Shown here one piece after another: positions 25,282 through 34,417 of a stretch of DNA of 64,000 nt. The stretch lies in the NCBI RefSeq assembly GCF_000521505.1, contig NZ_CP003915.1:4216001-4280000 (forward strand). The letters are read 5' to 3'. Every line of letters starts with the position of its first letter. Position 1 is the stretch's first letter. The notes below the pieces were generated by a model. That model searched no databases. It was given only the letters and a program-made list of their open reading frames with translations, and had not been told where the DNA came from. Source of the stretch: Advenella mimigardefordensis DPN7. GTDB lineage: Bacteria; Pseudomonadota; Gammaproteobacteria; Burkholderiales; Burkholderiaceae_B. A program made the position numbers and the translations under genes.

Positions 25282-26049
25282 TTACAGCACTGCCAGCATA
25301 CCGCCATCCACATAAATGATCTGACCATTCACATAGTCCGAAGCCTTGGAGGCCAGAAAGATTGCGGCGCCCGCCAGTTCGTCGGGCAAGCCCCAGCGGC
25401 CGGCAGGCGTTCGGCTTTTGACCCAGCCGTCAAATTGCGGGTTGCTGAGCAGCGCTTCGTTCATATCGGTTGCCATATAACCAGGGCCGATGGCGTTGAT
25501 CTGAATCTTATGGGCTGCCCACTCGGCTGTCATTGCACGTGTCAGCATTTTGATGCCACCCTTGGAAACGGTATAAGGCGCCACCGTGGCACGCGCGCAC
25601 TCGCTGGTGAGCGATCCGATATTGATGATTTTGCCGCCCTGGCCACGTGCGATCATGCGTTTTGCCGCTTCACGTCCCACCAGAAAAGCACTGGTCAGGT
25701 TAGTGTCCACCACGCGATGCCATTCGGCTGCAGCCAGCTCGGTTAGCGGCTTTCTGAGCTGAATGCCGGCGTTATTAATCAGAATATCCACTTGCCGACC
25801 CTGCTGATCCAGCGTTTCAAACGCAGCAATCACCGCCTGTTCATCGGCAACATCGAAGGCCAGTGTATCGGCGCGAAAGCCTTTCTCTGTCAGTTGCCGT
25901 GCCGCTTTCTCAAGGCCGTCGGGGCGGGTGCCATTCAGAATGACATCGGCGCCATGCTCGGCCAGTCCCTGTGCAAAGGCAAACCCCAACCCCCGCGACG
26001 AGCCCGTAATAAGTGCTGTCTTGCCTTTTAAACTGAATAATTCAGACAT
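25282..26049 (-). CDS. Short-chain dehydrogenase, gluconate 5-dehydrogenase-like
   Basis: This 255-residue classical SDR has the cofactor motif TALITGSSRGLGFAFA, NNAG at about residue 92, the catalytic serine in INIGSLTSE and YTVSKGG (YxxxK). The arginine after the first glycine motif (GTRPDG) suggests NADP(H) preference. Overall it resembles IdnO/KduD-type sugar-acid dehydrogenases. The dehydratase gene ends 17 bases upstream, so both act in one pathway: dehydration of an aldonate and oxidation or reduction of the keto product. The exact sugar acid is unknown. Confidence 0.88.
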   Translation of the reverse strand: MSELFSLKGKTALITGSSRGLGFAFAQGLAEHGADVILNGTRPDGLEKAARQLTEKGFRADTLAFDVADEQAVIAAFETLDQQGRQVDILINNAGIQLRKPLTELAAAEWHRVVDTNLTSAFLVGREAAKRMIARGQGGKIINIGSLTSECARATVAPYTVSKGGIKMLTRAMTAEWAAHKIQINAIGPGYMATDMNEALLSNPQFDGWVKSRTPAGRWGLPDELAGAAIFLASKASDYVNGQIIYVDGGMLAVL

Positions 26050-26066
26050 GATTTTTTCTCTCCCCT

Positions 26067-27287
26067 TTATAGTGATTCCGGGGTGCTGACGCGAACTGTC
26101 AAATCATCCCGCTCAAATACTTCATCGCGCAGTTCCACGCCCAGGCCAGGTCCTTCCATCGGGAACACAAATCCATTTTCAATGCGCGGCACTGCGGTAA
26201 CCAGTTCGTTGTACCAGCCCTTGTAAAAGGCACGCACCGATTCCTGTATCAGCGTATTAGGCTGACTGAACGAACAATGTATTGCAGCCGCAAAACCCAC
26301 CGGCCCAATACAATCGTGCGGTGCGAATGGTCGATGCCAGGTTTCGGCAAGGGCAGCAATTTTCCGGCCTTCCGTCAGGCCACCGCTCCAGCATAAATCA
26401 ACCATGACCACATGCGCGGCATCGCGTTCCAGCATATCCTTGTATGGATAACGGGAACCGAGGGTTTCGCTTGCGCACACCCAGACCGGTGTTGACCTGG
26501 CATATTCTGCCAGCGCCTGAGGCGAGTTCATGCGGATCGGATCCTCATACCAGCGCGGCGCATACGGCTCGATCGCGCGCGCGATTTCCTTGGCAGTGGG
26601 CAAGTTCCACAGGGAATGAAATTCCACCATGATGTCCATTTTGTCGCCGACCGCCTTGCGAATTTTTTCAAACGGCTCCAGTGATTTTTTCATTTGCCGG
26701 GCATCAATGAACAAGCCCTTGTTCTCAATGGCCGGTGGATCGAACGGCCAGATTTTCATCGCCGTGATACCCTGTTCAAGCAGATCCAGCGCCAGTTCAT
26801 CTGCACGATTCATGAAGGCGTCCAGATCTTCATAAGGACCTTGCACCTGTTCTTTGTTAATCTGCCAGTTGGATACCGGCTTGATATTTTTCGCTCTTAC
26901 ATAGTTGTAGCCTGCACACGTGTTGTACACCCGGATCTTGTCGTGGCACAGGCCGCCAAGCATCTGGTGCACAGGCTGCTGACAGACTTTGCCAAAGATG
27001 TCCCACAGTGCGATGTCGATTGCCGACGCTGCCCGGTACTCCGCCCCGGTACTGGACTGCGCCATGGGCAGATTCAGCATTTCCTTGTGCAGGGCCTCGA
27101 TATGCAGCGGATTCTGTCCGAGCAAACGAATGGCCAGGGTTTCGTGGATGTGCGCTTCTACTGCGCCAGCGCCATAGAACGTTTCTCCCAGTCCCACCAC
27201 GCCGCTATCGGTGTGAATACGTACCCAGATCACGTTAAAAAACTCCCTGGTACGCAGCGTTTCAATTTTGGTTATTTTCATGACCAT
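26067..27287 (-). CDS. Enolase-superfamily sugar-acid dehydratase (mandelate racemase/galactonate dehydratase group)
   Basis: The 406-residue protein shows the N-terminal capping domain (KITKIETLRTREFFNVIWVR) and a barrel with the catalytic lysine in AMKIWPFD, metal ligands in DIMVEFHSLWN, RWYEDPI and VCASETLGSRY, and the histidine in FAPHDCIGPVG. This set fits the galactonate-dehydratase-like branch, which removes water from aldonates to give 2-keto-3-deoxy acids. The start may be ATG 27287 or ATG 27281; both overlap or abut the FadR stop codon, showing translational coupling. The substrate is not predictable. Confidence 0.88.
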   Translation of the reverse strand: MVMKITKIETLRTREFFNVIWVRIHTDSGVVGLGETFYGAGAVEAHIHETLAIRLLGQNPLHIEALHKEMLNLPMAQSSTGAEYRAASAIDIALWDIFGKVCQQPVHQMLGGLCHDKIRVYNTCAGYNYVRAKNIKPVSNWQINKEQVQGPYEDLDAFMNRADELALDLLEQGITAMKIWPFDPPAIENKGLFIDARQMKKSLEPFEKIRKAVGDKMDIMVEFHSLWNLPTAKEIARAIEPYAPRWYEDPIRMNSPQALAEYARSTPVWVCASETLGSRYPYKDMLERDAAHVVMVDLCWSGGLTEGRKIAALAETWHRPFAPHDCIGPVGFAAAIHCSFSQPNTLIQESVRAFYKGWYNELVTAVPRIENGFVFPMEGPGLGVELRDEVFERDDLTVRVSTPESL

Positions 27288-28000
27288 TGTTGTCCATTAG
27301 ATGTCTTTACACTGGCATGCAAATCGTTTTCTGCACGCTCGATAATTTCCAGCACCGCTTTTTCTGCCTGCGCGGGATTGCGCGCGACAATGGCCGCCAG
27401 CAGCGCCTCGTGCAAAGGCTGCGATTGGGCGGGTCCGTCCGGTACCTGTATGCATAAGTCAAAACTGACTTCCAGAATCACATTGATCGCCTGCTGCATT
27501 TGGCGCAGAAACTGGTTATGACAGGCATCCAGAATGGCGCCATGGAAAGCCAGATCGGCCGGTACATATTCGCCCTTGCCATCAATTGCATTTGCCATAG
27601 CCTCCAGATGCTGGCGCATGGCCACAATATCTTCCGCACTGGCCCGTTGCGCCGCGTACCGGGCAGCGGCCGGCTCAATCACGCGCCGCAGTTCCATCAA
27701 ATCAGCAATGTATTTTTCATCGACCATGCCGGCGCTGGCACGCCAGACAACAACCTTGGGGTCAAATAGTTGCCAGTTTTCAGGCGATTGCACCAATGTG
27801 CCGGTCCGACGACGTACCACCACCAGCCCACGCGCACTGAGCGATTTGATCGCTTCCCGTACCACAATCCGGCTTACTCCCAGCAGCTCACACAGGTCCG
27901 GTTCCGGCGGCAGCACGGTACCGGCCGCATATACGCCGGTGCAGATATCCGCGCCCAGTCGGTTCAGAACGTCATCATGTATTGTTTGTCGTGGCATCAT
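27278..28000 (-). CDS. FadR-subfamily GntR regulator
   Basis: This 240-residue repressor has a GntR winged helix (GTVLPPEPDLCELLGVSRIV, then VREAIKSLSARGLV) and an all-helical FCD effector domain (about residues 85-225) with metal-binding positions in LAFHGAILDACHN. It heads the operon with the dehydratase and SDR genes, and a 32-bp near-palindrome lies directly upstream of its start codon. The likely inducer is the sugar acid or its product. Alternative start ATG 27997 is one codon downstream. Confidence 0.92.
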   Translation of the reverse strand: MMPRQTIHDDVLNRLGADICTGVYAAGTVLPPEPDLCELLGVSRIVVREAIKSLSARGLVVVRRRTGTLVQSPENWQLFDPKVVVWRASAGMVDEKYIADLMELRRVIEPAAARYAAQRASAEDIVAMRQHLEAMANAIDGKGEYVPADLAFHGAILDACHNQFLRQMQQAINVILEVSFDLCIQVPDGPAQSQPLHEALLAAIVARNPAQAEKAVLEIIERAENDLHASVKTSNGQQWS

Positions 28001-28032
28001 ATTTCAATCATAATACGTATGATGATTGAAAT
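28001..28032. promoter_or_regulatory. 32-bp near-perfect palindrome, operator of the FadR-type regulator
   Basis: Outer arms ATTTCAATCAT (28001-28011) and ATGATTGAAAT (28022-28032) are exact complements, and the centre holds ATACGTAT (28013-28020) on the same axis. Only the pair 28012/28021 breaks the symmetry. The core ATACGTAT resembles known FadR-family sites. The dyad abuts the start codon of the regulator, so it would autoregulate and control the whole sugar-acid operon. Confidence 0.8.
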
Positions 28033-28119
28033 AAACAGTAGTTACCCTGATACAAGCGGATAAACAGGTTCAGCGCATATTCCGCCAAAAGCCGGAGCCT
28101 CCGACGCAACGGGGACTTT

Positions 28120-28175
28120 AAAAGGCGCTGTCAGGCACCCCGGGAAATGAGTATAGAGAAAAGGCGCTGTCAGGC
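28120..28175. repeat. Two 17-bp direct repeats, 39-bp period
   Basis: AAAAGGCGCTGTCAGGC occurs at 28120-28136 and again at 28159-28175, each followed by a related CGGGAA segment. The repeats sit between the FadR operon and the next minus-strand gene, and have no obvious function. Confidence 0.8.
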
Positions 28176-28200
28176 GTTCGGGAAGTTAAGCCCGGGAACA

Positions 28201-28827
28201 TTAATACAACGTATCACGCTGTCGTTGCGGCAACTCCCGATCATATTTTTCACCGTCAATCTGCGCCTGGGTTAGCCCGGCCAGAATGGTACCTGCTGTC
28301 GGCACATTCAACTGGTCGCGCTGCGGCGCCGGATTCCACAAACCAGAACGCTGAATGGCACGGGCACACTGAAAATACACCCGCTCCACGTTCATAACAA
28401 TCACACATTGTGGCTGCTTGTCATGCATGGCCAGCCGTTGCAGCAAGGCCGGTGCGACGCTGATATGCGCAGTACCGTTCACGCGCAACGTTTCACCCAA
28501 ACCGGGAATAAGAAACAGGATGGCCAGACGGGGATCGGCGATCAGATTGCGCAAACTATCAATGCGATTATTGCCCCGTCTTTCGGGCAGCAACAAGGTG
28601 TGTTCGTCTTCAATCTGAACAAAACCGGCCGGATCGCCACGCGGTGATGCGTCCAGACCATCCGGGCCGCTGGTGGCAAGAATGGCAAAGGGGGAGGCCT
28701 CTATCATTGGCCGGTACAGTGGATGGATATGGTCCACTTCCTTTTTCAATGACGCCTCTCCGGGCTGACCAAATAAACCGGTCAACTGCTCGATGCTGCC
28801 AATGCGGTGGGGGTCAGAAATGGTCAT
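28201..28827 (-). CDS. Pyridoxamine-5'-phosphate-oxidase-like FMN-binding protein
   Basis: The 208-residue product has the split-barrel flavin-binding pattern of the PPOX family (FAILATSGPDGLDASPRGDPAG near residue 50, RRGNNRIDSLRNLIADPRLA, LFLIPGLGETLRVNGTA). Such proteins reduce or bind FMN or related cofactors; the specific reaction is unknown. ATG 28827 follows GGAG, whereas an in-frame TTG at 28833 would overlap the ribosome-binding region. It stands alone on the minus strand. Confidence 0.85.
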   Translation of the reverse strand: MTISDPHRIGSIEQLTGLFGQPGEASLKKEVDHIHPLYRPMIEASPFAILATSGPDGLDASPRGDPAGFVQIEDEHTLLLPERRGNNRIDSLRNLIADPRLAILFLIPGLGETLRVNGTAHISVAPALLQRLAMHDKQPQCVIVMNVERVYFQCARAIQRSGLWNPAPQRDQLNVPTAGTILAGLTQAQIDGEKYDRELPQRQRDTLY

Positions 28828-29005
28828 CAACAAATTCTCCGAAACAAGCGATATGCAGAAGGAAACGAGGCTCTACTATACTACGCGACCGATCGGCACA
28901 AAAAATATCCGGCACGATGGGCAGCATGCCATATGCAATTAATCCGATAAGGCGTATTCTTGCAATGTATCGTCGGCGGCGGCGAACACTTTCAAGGAGA
29001 CACTC

Positions 29006-29383
29006 ATGAAAAAAACACTGCTGTCCTGCGCCCTGGCCGGTGCAGGCATAATCGGCAGCGCAGCCCTGGCGGCGGAAGCGCCGGCCAAAACAGAAAATGG
29101 CATGCTGGTCGACAGCAAAGGCATGACCTTGTATACCTTTGACAAGGACAAAGGTACCCCGGGCAAAAGTGCATGCACGGGTCAATGCGCGGAAAACTGG
29201 CCACCCCTGATGGCCACTGAGGCCGATAAGAAATTCGGCGATTTCGATGTCATCAAACGCGATGACAACCAATCACAATGGACCTATAAAGGAGAACCGC
29301 TATACCTGTTCAAAAAGGACAGCAAGCCTGGTGACATGACCGGCGACGGCGTCAAAGACGTCTGGCACGTCATCAAACAGTAA
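29006..29383 (+). CDS. Small secreted protein of the COG4315 'secreted repeat' type
   Basis: The 125-residue precursor has a signal peptide (LLSCALAGAGIIGSAALA-AE) and two copies of the short repeat typical of this family: GMLVDSKGMTLYTFDKDKG and WTYKGEPLYLFKKDSKPG, with CTGQCAENWPP between them. The family is found in many proteobacteria and actinobacteria as periplasmic proteins or lipoproteins of unknown function. AGGAG precedes the start. Confidence 0.88.
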   Translation: MKKTLLSCALAGAGIIGSAALAAEAPAKTENGMLVDSKGMTLYTFDKDKGTPGKSACTGQCAENWPPLMATEADKKFGDFDVIKRDDNQSQWTYKGEPLYLFKKDSKPGDMTGDGVKDVWHVIKQ

Positions 29384-29410
29384 TCATCATCATTCTTTGC
29401 CGGGTGGCGG

Positions 29411-30340
29411 TCAGCCCAGCGCAGTATCCAGAAACATCATGACCGCAAACCCGGCCATCAGCCCGATGGTGGCAAACGTCTGGTGGCCATTGCGATGCGT
29501 TTCCGGTATGACCTCATGAGATACCACAAATATCATTGCGCCGGCGGCCAGCCCAAGACTCATCGGATAGGCCAGCGGCATACCGCTGGACATCCCCAGC
29601 CCTACGATGGCGCCCAGCGGCTCCATGATGCCCGAGGCGGCGGCAAGTAATACCGCGCGCCCTACTGGCATGCCGATAGCCCGCAGGGCCAGCGCCACGG
29701 CCAGGCCTTCCGGCATATCCTGAATGGCGATCGCAGTGGTGAGTGGTAACCCAACTGACATATCGGATTTGGAAAAACTCACGCCAATCGCCATCCCCTC
29801 GGGTAAATTGTGCAGGACTATGGCAAGCACGAAAAGCCAGACGCCACTCAGCCGTTTGTACTCGGGGCCTTGCATGCCCAACTCCTGGTGCATATGCGGC
29901 GTGAAATAATCCAGGCCCAGCATCAGCAGTACGCCAAATGCCAACCCCAGCACCACGACCATGGATCCCAGCAGAGCACTGCCGGTGATGTCCTGTGCTG
30001 CGTCCAGCCCCGGAAGTAACAAAGAGAAAGAACTGGCGGCAAGCATCATGCCAGCAGCAAACCCCAGCATCGTATCCTGAGTACGAACCGGGACGCTGCG
30101 TAAACCAAAGGCAGCCAGCGCCCCCAGTGCGGTGGAGCCGAATCCGGCAAAACCGCCGATCAGCGCATATTTAAAGGCAGTACCTTCAACCGACGTGAGG
30201 GCACCATAGGTCCCGGCCACCAGCAATACCAACAAACACAAACCCGCCAGCAGCAGGCCGGCGGTCACACGCGGATTCTTTCGAGCCTGCAACATCCAGG
30301 CCTGCCATAACGACGACTGAGCAATATCATTTGTGTTCAT
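29411..30340 (-). CDS. ZIP-family metal transporter
   Basis: The 309-residue inner-membrane protein has about eight hydrophobic segments and the ZIP metal-binding helices: IVLHNLPEGMAIGVSFSK (HNxPEG, helix 4) and AIQDMPEGLAVALALRAIG (helix 5). A His-rich loop (YFTPHMHQELGM) lies between helices 3 and 4. ZIP proteins import zinc, iron or manganese; the exact metal is unknown. I prefer ATG 30340, which follows CAGGG, over the in-frame start at 30376. The long N-terminal region before the first ZIP helices makes this the larger bacterial subtype. Confidence 0.9.
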   Translation of the reverse strand: MNTNDIAQSSLWQAWMLQARKNPRVTAGLLLAGLCLLVLLVAGTYGALTSVEGTAFKYALIGGFAGFGSTALGALAAFGLRSVPVRTQDTMLGFAAGMMLAASSFSLLLPGLDAAQDITGSALLGSMVVVLGLAFGVLLMLGLDYFTPHMHQELGMQGPEYKRLSGVWLFVLAIVLHNLPEGMAIGVSFSKSDMSVGLPLTTAIAIQDMPEGLAVALALRAIGMPVGRAVLLAAASGIMEPLGAIVGLGMSSGMPLAYPMSLGLAAGAMIFVVSHEVIPETHRNGHQTFATIGLMAGFAVMMFLDTALG

Positions 30341-30479
30341 TTTTACCCTGATACCTCGAAAATCAGATGCGGACAATCAAACACATAGTAACAAAATGAC
30401 ATGTGCAATTTAGATTTATTGCAATCACAATATGCGAAACTTTAGCCTTCATCCACATTCACAGACCGGAGATCGCCCG

Positions 30480-30974
30480 ATGGCAACCAGACCACAATTT
30501 GACAACGCGTGGAACGCGTTTGCGCAAGTAAACAAACCCGTCAAAATGGTGGGCGAGTTGATTGGTGGTAAGGTCAAATTCAATACCGACAGTCTGATTT
30601 TTCGCAACGCCTGCCCGATCCGCATGAGCTATGTCCTGAATCGCAATGGCGTCCCCATCCCGCCGCATGGTTCCGGCTACGCAGCCAGCAGTGGCGCCGA
30701 TGGTCAATGGTATATGTATCGCGTCAATGATATGATCCGTTTTCTGGAAAGCTCATTCGGTCAGGCCGACTTCGTCATCAATGGCGCGCCTACCCCGGCG
30801 CAACTGGCCGGCAAAAAGGGATTGCTGGTCGTCAAGGGTCATGGCTGGGACGATGCCGCTGGCCATGTCACACTATGGAATGGTTCACAGTGCTCCGATT
30901 CCTGCCATTTGTACGCTGATCCGGATAATGGCACCTTCGTGCCTGAAAAAGCTTATCTGTGGGAATTGAAATGA
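30480..30974 (+). CDS. tae4: Type VI secretion amidase effector Tae4
   Basis: This 164-residue protein matches the Tae4 family of peptidoglycan amidases, which type VI systems inject into the periplasm of rivals to cut the cross-linking peptide. The catalytic cysteine lies in RNACPIRMSYVLNRNG (about residue 45), the catalytic histidine in GHVTLWNG (about 135), and CSDSCHLYAD follows near the C-terminus, where Tae4 has a disulfide. ATG 30480 follows CCGGAG; an in-frame ATG at 30432 adds 16 unlikely residues. No signal peptide is present, as expected for a T6SS cargo. The immunity gene overlaps its stop codon. No T6SS structural genes are in the window. Confidence 0.9.
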   Translation: MATRPQFDNAWNAFAQVNKPVKMVGELIGGKVKFNTDSLIFRNACPIRMSYVLNRNGVPIPPHGSGYAASSGADGQWYMYRVNDMIRFLESSFGQADFVINGAPTPAQLAGKKGLLVVKGHGWDDAAGHVTLWNGSQCSDSCHLYADPDNGTFVPEKAYLWELK

Positions 30975-31414
30975 ACAGCAGAGCATTCTTTGCAACCATA
31001 CTGTGCGCCGCCGGCATGGTGACGGCCGGCGCTGTGCACGCTGCAGATGCAGCCAAACCCGCAGGTCAAATGCAATCGTTCACTCAGCTCCCGGAACAGG
31101 AACTGAAAAGCTACGATAACCAGATCAAGCTGTTCAAATACTGGACCCTGGCCCGTTGCGGCGCCACGCTAAGCAAACAGGCAGGCAGCACGGCGCTCGA
31201 AGAAGACTGGAGCAACACCGCTGCCGCCTATCTGGAATACTCCACTGTTCCGCTTGAGGCCAATGAAGCGGCACAGGCGCTGGTTGAGCAATTTCTTAAA
31301 ACCACCACGCGCAGCGGCTCTACCGGCGGCAGCTACGAATCAATGAAATGCATTGATCTGTTCAACAGCAGCGAACTGGATGCGCTGGCGGGCAAGTACA
31401 TAAAAAAACAGTAG
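30971..31414 (+). CDS. tai4: Tae4 immunity protein Tai4
   Basis: The 147-residue precursor has a signal peptide (FFATILCAAGMVTAGAVHA-AD) and a helical domain with two cysteines (ARCGATL, MKCIDLF), as in periplasmic Tai4 proteins that bind and block Tae4. Its ATG overlaps the tae4 stop as ATGA, so effector and immunity protein are made together. The location, periplasmic targeting and size are all as expected for the pair. Sequence motifs alone would be weak evidence; the partner makes the call firm. Confidence 0.85.
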   Translation: MNSRAFFATILCAAGMVTAGAVHAADAAKPAGQMQSFTQLPEQELKSYDNQIKLFKYWTLARCGATLSKQAGSTALEEDWSNTAAAYLEYSTVPLEANEAAQALVEQFLKTTTRSGSTGGSYESMKCIDLFNSSELDALAGKYIKKQ

Positions 31415-31611
31415 CGATCAGGCGCCCGGCCACTTGGGGGTCGGCGCAATACGCAAGACTGCTCGTTCTGCATGCAACCGGACCCAAGTCAGACTCATAT
31501 TCCCATACACGATGACTGTCGGTATGCCACTGCCATCAAATGGCCTTACACAAACCTGTCATACTGCTCCTATATTCTTGCGGCTTTCCCATCTCATGCA
31601 GGAAGCATCAC

Positions 31612-32973
31612 ATGACATTCCGATTCCGTTTTTCAGCGCTGGCACTGGCGCTTGGTCTGGCCGCCACCAGCGGCATTGCGCTCGCACAAACCGAAGTGCC
31701 GGCCGTTCTTGAAGGGCACGCCATCCTGCCGGCCAACAGCACCATTGCGGCACCGGATGACGCCCCTGAAGACCTCAAATCTGCGGGCAAATACACCACA
31801 CGCCAACGCGTTGAGAAGCTGGCATCTGTCATGGGCAAATCCAACGGTCGTGAAACCGGCATCAGTCTGCCTATTTCCGGCCAGCCACTGCAAGGCCACT
31901 CCGGCATTCAGGTCATGAAAGACGGCACCGTCTGGATCGTCACCGATAACGGTTCCGGCAACAAAGCGAACTCTCCAGATTCCATGCTGTATCTGAATCA
32001 ATACTCAATCGACTGGAAATCCGGTGAGTTCAAGCATCTGAAATCCATCTTTCTGAGTGACCCTGATAAGAAAGTACCGTTTCGCATCGTTCACGAAGGT
32101 ACACAGAAACGCTATCTCACCGGTTCCGACTTTGATACCGAGAGCTTTCAGATTATTGGCGACACGCTGTGGATTGGTGAAGAATTCGGCCCGTTTCTGA
32201 TCAAGGCTGATCTTGATGGCAAGGTGCAGGCCGTCTTCGAAACAGAAGTCGAGGGTCGTAGAATTCAATCTCCTGATCATTATCAGGTCGCAACGCCCGG
32301 CGCACCCGGAGAAACCTATAAAGGCGTTAACCTGAAGCGCTCCAAGGGATTCGAGGGAATGGCTGCGTCTCCCGACGGCAAATTTCTGTATCCGCTGCTC
32401 GAAGGTGCGGTCTGGGAGGGCGACAAAAAAGCCTGGGAATCAGCCGATGGCAAAACTGTACTGCGCGTTCTTGAGTTTGATGTTGCTGCGGAAAAATGGA
32501 CCGGACGCTCATGGCTGTATCCGTTGGAAGCCGGCCACCACGCCATTGGCGACTTCAATATGATTGATGCCACCAGCGGCCTGATCATTGAACGCGACAA
32601 CGGCGAAGGCACGCCTGACAAGGCTTGCAAAAAAGGCGAAGATCCCAAAACCTGCTTCGACGATCTGCCTAAGTTCAAACGTGTTTACAAAGTGCAGTTC
32701 GGTCCTGACAATGCAGGCAAGGCTGTGCGCAAAGTCGCGTATATTGATCTGCTGAACATCGCCGATCCTGGCAAAGTGGCACGCAAGCCACTGACCAACG
32801 GCGTACTGCAGTTCCCGTTCTTTACCATTGAAAACGTTGATGTGGTCGATAGCGAGCACATCGTGGTAGGCAACGATAACAACTTCCCGTTTTCATCCAG
32901 TCGTGAACCCAACAAGCAGGATGACAATGAACTCATCCTGTTGAAAACACCTGAGCTGATACAGGCTAAATAA
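31612..32973 (+). CDS. Secreted esterase-like/phytase-like beta-propeller protein
   Basis: This 453-residue precursor has a signal peptide (RFSALALALGLAATSGIALA-QT) followed by a domain of the 'esterase-like activity of phytase' family: GHSGIQVMKDGTVWIVTDNG near residue 100, DTLWIGEEFGPFLIKAD near 190 and FEGMAASPDGKFLYPLLEGA near 245. A two-cysteine insert (DKACKKGEDPKTCFDDLP) is likely disulfide-bonded. Members are periplasmic or outer-membrane phosphoesterase-like proteins of uncertain substrate. GGAAG precedes ATG 31612. A terminator hairpin follows the gene. Confidence 0.85.
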   Translation: MTFRFRFSALALALGLAATSGIALAQTEVPAVLEGHAILPANSTIAAPDDAPEDLKSAGKYTTRQRVEKLASVMGKSNGRETGISLPISGQPLQGHSGIQVMKDGTVWIVTDNGSGNKANSPDSMLYLNQYSIDWKSGEFKHLKSIFLSDPDKKVPFRIVHEGTQKRYLTGSDFDTESFQIIGDTLWIGEEFGPFLIKADLDGKVQAVFETEVEGRRIQSPDHYQVATPGAPGETYKGVNLKRSKGFEGMAASPDGKFLYPLLEGAVWEGDKKAWESADGKTVLRVLEFDVAAEKWTGRSWLYPLEAGHHAIGDFNMIDATSGLIIERDNGEGTPDKACKKGEDPKTCFDDLPKFKRVYKVQFGPDNAGKAVRKVAYIDLLNIADPGKVARKPLTNGVLQFPFFTIENVDVVDSEHIVVGNDNNFPFSSSREPNKQDDNELILLKTPELIQAK

Positions 32974-32998
32974 TCGCTCTGCGATACCGCTGCACCCG

Positions 32999-33030
32999 GG
33001 CCGGCCTTCAAATGCGAAGGCTGGCCTTTT
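32999..33030 (+). terminator. Rho-independent terminator after the phytase-like gene
   Basis: GGCCGGCCTTC and GAAGGCTGGCC (one G-U pair) form an 11-bp stem with loop AAATGC, followed by TTTTAT. It lies 25 bases after the stop codon. Confidence 0.85.
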
Positions 33031-33106
33031 ATCTGCCCGTCCTGATGTTTTTCCACTAGAATAAAACAAGTTCGTTTTATTTCAACTGAAACTTCAGGAA
33101 ATTGCG

Positions 33107-34408
33107 ATGCCAATATCGGAACACAAGATCATAATAGTAGGCGGTGGCGCGGGCGGCCTGGAACTGGCAACCAAGCTCGGACGCAAGTTCGGCCCTAAAC
33201 ACATTTATCTGGTAGATGCAGGCGTATTCCACATCTGGAAACCATCGCTGCATGAAGTGGCATCAGGAACGCTGGACATTCACCGTGAAGGGCTGTCTTA
33301 CGCCATGCTGGCCAAAGACCATGGCTTTACCTTCGTGCCAGGCGAAGTGGACGGTATCGACCGGGACGCGCGCACGATTCATGTCAAACCGGTTTACAAC
33401 GAAGGTGAAGAAGTCTTTTCCGCCCGGGACCTGCCCTACGACACACTGGTGCTCGCCGTCGGCAGCCGCTCGAATTTTTTTAACACGCCGGGTGCCGAAG
33501 AGTACGCAACCGCGCTGGACTCCACGGAACAGGCCGAAAAATTTCGTCTGAAATTTCTGCGTGAGCTGATTGCGGCCGATCAGCGCAAAAAAACCGACTC
33601 CTCGCAATCGCTGAATATTGCCATTGTCGGCGGCGGGGCAACCGGCGTTGAGCTGGCAGCAGAATTGCTTGAGGCTGGAAAAAACCTGGGATTCTATGGC
33701 ATCAATGAACTGAATCCTGAAAACGATATTCACATTACGCTGCTCGAAGGCAGTCCGCGCATTCTCGCGGCGCTTCCCGAAAAAACATCAGCCGCAGCGA
33801 CAAAACTGCTCAAGCAACGTGGCATTACTGTCAAGACGTCGGTGCTGGTCTCCTCCGTACAGGAAAAAAGCCTCACGGACTCCAACGATAATCAGTATCC
33901 CGCCGATCTGACGGTATGGGCCGCAGGCATCAAGGCACCTGCATTCCTTACAACACTGGGTCTGGAAACCAATAAAATCAACCAGATTATTGCTGACAAA
34001 ACCCTGTGCACCAGCGATCCGGCGATCTACGCCATGGGGGACTGTGCCCAGGTTGAATGGGAGGACGGCCGCTATCTGCCCGCAAGAGCGCAGGTGGCGC
34101 ACCAGCAGGCAGACTATCTGATCGGTGAACTGAGCGCTCGCATAAAAGGGACGCAGAGCAGCGGCAAGCCATTCGTATTTAAGGATTACGGCTCGCTGGT
34201 GTCGGTAGGACACAACAAGGGTGTGGGCAGTCTGATGGGCGTGCTTACCGGTAAAAGCCTTTTTGTTGAAGGCTTGCTGGCACGCCTGATGTATATGAGC
34301 CTGCACTTGATGCACCACATGGCGATTCTCGGTATTGCGCGTACCGGTTCGGTGGCCCTGGGTCGGCTGCTGCTCAAACGCAGCACGCCTAAAGTCAAGT
34401 TGCACTAA
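33107..34408 (+). CDS. ndh: Type II NADH:quinone oxidoreductase (NDH-2)
   Basis: The 433-residue flavoprotein transfers electrons from NADH to quinone at the inner face of the membrane without proton pumping. The FAD motif IIIVGGGAGGLELATKLG begins at residue 8 and the NADH motif IAIVGGGATGVELAAELL near 172. The quinone-site signature AQVAHQQADYL is at about 325, and YAMGDCAQVEW contacts FAD. The C-terminal amphipathic region (MYMSLHLMHHMAILG) would anchor it to the membrane. The length is normal. It converges on aidB with nine bases between the stop codons. Confidence 0.93.
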   Translation: MPISEHKIIIVGGGAGGLELATKLGRKFGPKHIYLVDAGVFHIWKPSLHEVASGTLDIHREGLSYAMLAKDHGFTFVPGEVDGIDRDARTIHVKPVYNEGEEVFSARDLPYDTLVLAVGSRSNFFNTPGAEEYATALDSTEQAEKFRLKFLRELIAADQRKKTDSSQSLNIAIVGGGATGVELAAELLEAGKNLGFYGINELNPENDIHITLLEGSPRILAALPEKTSAAATKLLKQRGITVKTSVLVSSVQEKSLTDSNDNQYPADLTVWAAGIKAPAFLTTLGLETNKINQIIADKTLCTSDPAIYAMGDCAQVEWEDGRYLPARAQVAHQQADYLIGELSARIKGTQSSGKPFVFKDYGSLVSVGHNKGVGSLMGVLTGKSLFVEGLLARLMYMSLHLMHHMAILGIARTGSVALGRLLLKRSTPKVKLH

Positions 34409-34417
34409 GCCGCGAGC

